Origin: an uncultured Eubacteriales bacterium
GTDB lineage: Bacteria; Bacillota_A; Clostridia; Oscillospirales; Oscillospiraceae
Length of the DNA stretch: 7,784 bases
NCBI GenBank assembly: GCA_949451265.1
Contig: CASTQR010000070.1
Location: forward strand, 1-7,784
Reading direction: 5' to 3'
The translations under genes and the position numbers were made by a program. Each line of letters begins with the position of its first letter. The stretch's first letter is position 1. Shown here one piece after another: positions 7,534 through 7,784 of the stretch. The notes under the pieces were generated by a model. The model searched no databases. It saw only the letters and a list, made by a program, of their open reading frames with translations, and was not told the DNA's origin.

Positions 7534-7576
7534 CCAAATGCTGTCCGTTTTGTTTTGCTGCCGATGGATCAACATA

Positions 7577-7604
7577 AAAGGGACATCCTTTCGGATGTCC
7601 CTTT
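7577..7604 (-). terminator. Rho-independent terminator of tRNA-Leu
   Basis: A perfect 12-bp stem, AAAGGGACATCC with GGATGTCCCTTT, closes a 4-base loop. Read on the - strand the loop is GAAA, a stable GNRA tetraloop, and the stem ends in TTTT. It starts one base after the CCA end of the tRNA, so nearly the whole 3' trailer is the terminator. On the + strand the stem is followed by GTGG, not a T-run, so it would be weaker in that direction, though it may still help stop gltBD transcripts. Confidence 0.9.
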
Positions 7605-7605
7605 G

Positions 7606-7692
7606 TGGTGCGCGAGGCGGGAGTCGAACCCGCACGCCCTTGCGAGCACTGGCACCTGAAGCCAGCGAGTCTACCAATTCCACCACTCGCGC
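7606..7692 (-). tRNA. tRNA-Leu, anticodon CAG
   Basis: The reverse complement folds as a class II tRNA of 87 bases including encoded CCA. The acceptor arm GCGCGAG pairs with CTCGCGC, with A as discriminator, as expected for leucine. The anticodon arm is CTGGC-TTCAGGT-GCCAG, giving anticodon CAG (+ strand 7656-7658), which reads CUG. The long variable arm is GCTC-GCAA-GGGC, and the T arm is GCGGG-TTCGACT-CCCGC. The D arm contains the usual AATTGGTAGA; its stem has a U-U opposition at the middle pair (positions 11 and 24 by my count). The gene has its own promoter and terminator and converges on gltD. CUG is a frequent Leu codon in the neighbouring genes. Confidence 0.97.
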
Positions 7693-7699
7693 ATTCAAT

Positions 7700-7716
7700 G
7701 TGCTGTCGTTCAGCAC
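7700..7716 (-). other. Hairpin in the 5' leader of the tRNA precursor
   Basis: A 6-bp inverted repeat, GTGCTG and CAGCAC, encloses a 5-base loop (AACGA on the - strand). It lies between the predicted transcription start near 7717 and the mature tRNA 5' end at 7692, leaving 7 bases before the RNase P cleavage point. It could be a 5'-end stabilising stem or, as DNA, an operator overlapping the start site. The role is unknown. Confidence 0.45.
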
Positions 7717-7723
7717 GAGACAT

Positions 7724-7752
7724 ATAATAGCACAACGCGGTCCAGTTGTCAA
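7724..7752 (-). promoter_or_regulatory. Sigma-A promoter of tRNA-Leu with A-tracts upstream
   Basis: On the - strand, TTGACA (7747-7752, exact -35) is followed after 17 bases by TATTAT (7724-7729, -10, one change from TATAAT). Transcription would start near 7717. Upstream, two runs of six As on the - strand (7756-7761 and 7769-7774) resemble an UP element of strong stable-RNA promoters. The rest of the window to its right edge holds no gene that I can see. Confidence 0.93.
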
Positions 7753-7784
7753 TACTTTTTTCGCGGAGTTTTTTCTATCGTTCA

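Noticed and set aside
7606..7692. tRNA-Leu as an integration site for a mobile element
   Set aside because: No integrase gene or direct repeat of the tRNA 3' end is present in the window.
7471..7752. - strand open frames of 93-97 codons in the region after gltD
   Set aside because: They run through the tRNA, its promoter and both hairpins, so they cannot be real coding sequences.

Overview
The window is about 7.8 kb of GC-rich DNA. It holds a compact nitrogen-assimilation cluster on the + strand, followed by a convergent tRNA-Leu gene on the - strand. I infer a high-GC member of the Clostridia (Oscillospiraceae-like gut Firmicutes). The reasons are the GSI-alpha-type glutamine synthetase without an adenylylation tyrosine, the ANTAR regulator directly behind glnA, the Firmicutes-style GltB and GltD sequences, and strong G/C-ending codon use. 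This is an inference from protein style; no 16S or other marker is present.

Layout: (1) positions 1-791, the C-terminal ~60% of glnA, cut by the left edge; (2) 825-1352, a 175-residue response-regulator-like protein with a degenerate receiver and a C-terminal ANTAR RNA-binding domain; (3) 1353-1440, an 88-base gap with overlapping, mutually exclusive hairpins, one with an AAAGAA hexaloop of the kind ANTAR proteins recognise; (4) 1441-5982 gltB and 5982-7460 gltD, the two subunits of NADPH glutamate synthase, overlapping by one base (TAATG); (5) 7461-7605, a convergent intergenic region with one candidate terminator for each strand; (6) 7606-7692 on the - strand, tRNA-Leu(CAG) with encoded CCA, driven by a near-consensus promoter at 7724-7752.

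Together GlnA (ammonium + glutamate to glutamine) and GltBD (glutamine + 2-oxoglutarate to two glutamates) form the complete GS-GOGAT cycle. The ANTAR protein between them is the likely local regulator, acting on RNA rather than DNA. As far as I recall, an ANTAR regulator next to glnA and the glutamate synthase genes is already known in clostridia (nitR in Clostridium saccharobutylicum), so the gene order itself is not new. What may be undescribed is the structured gap before gltB as a possible cis target.

I see no mobile element, CRISPR array, phage gene or unknown protein family. All genes look intact except the edge-truncated glnA.
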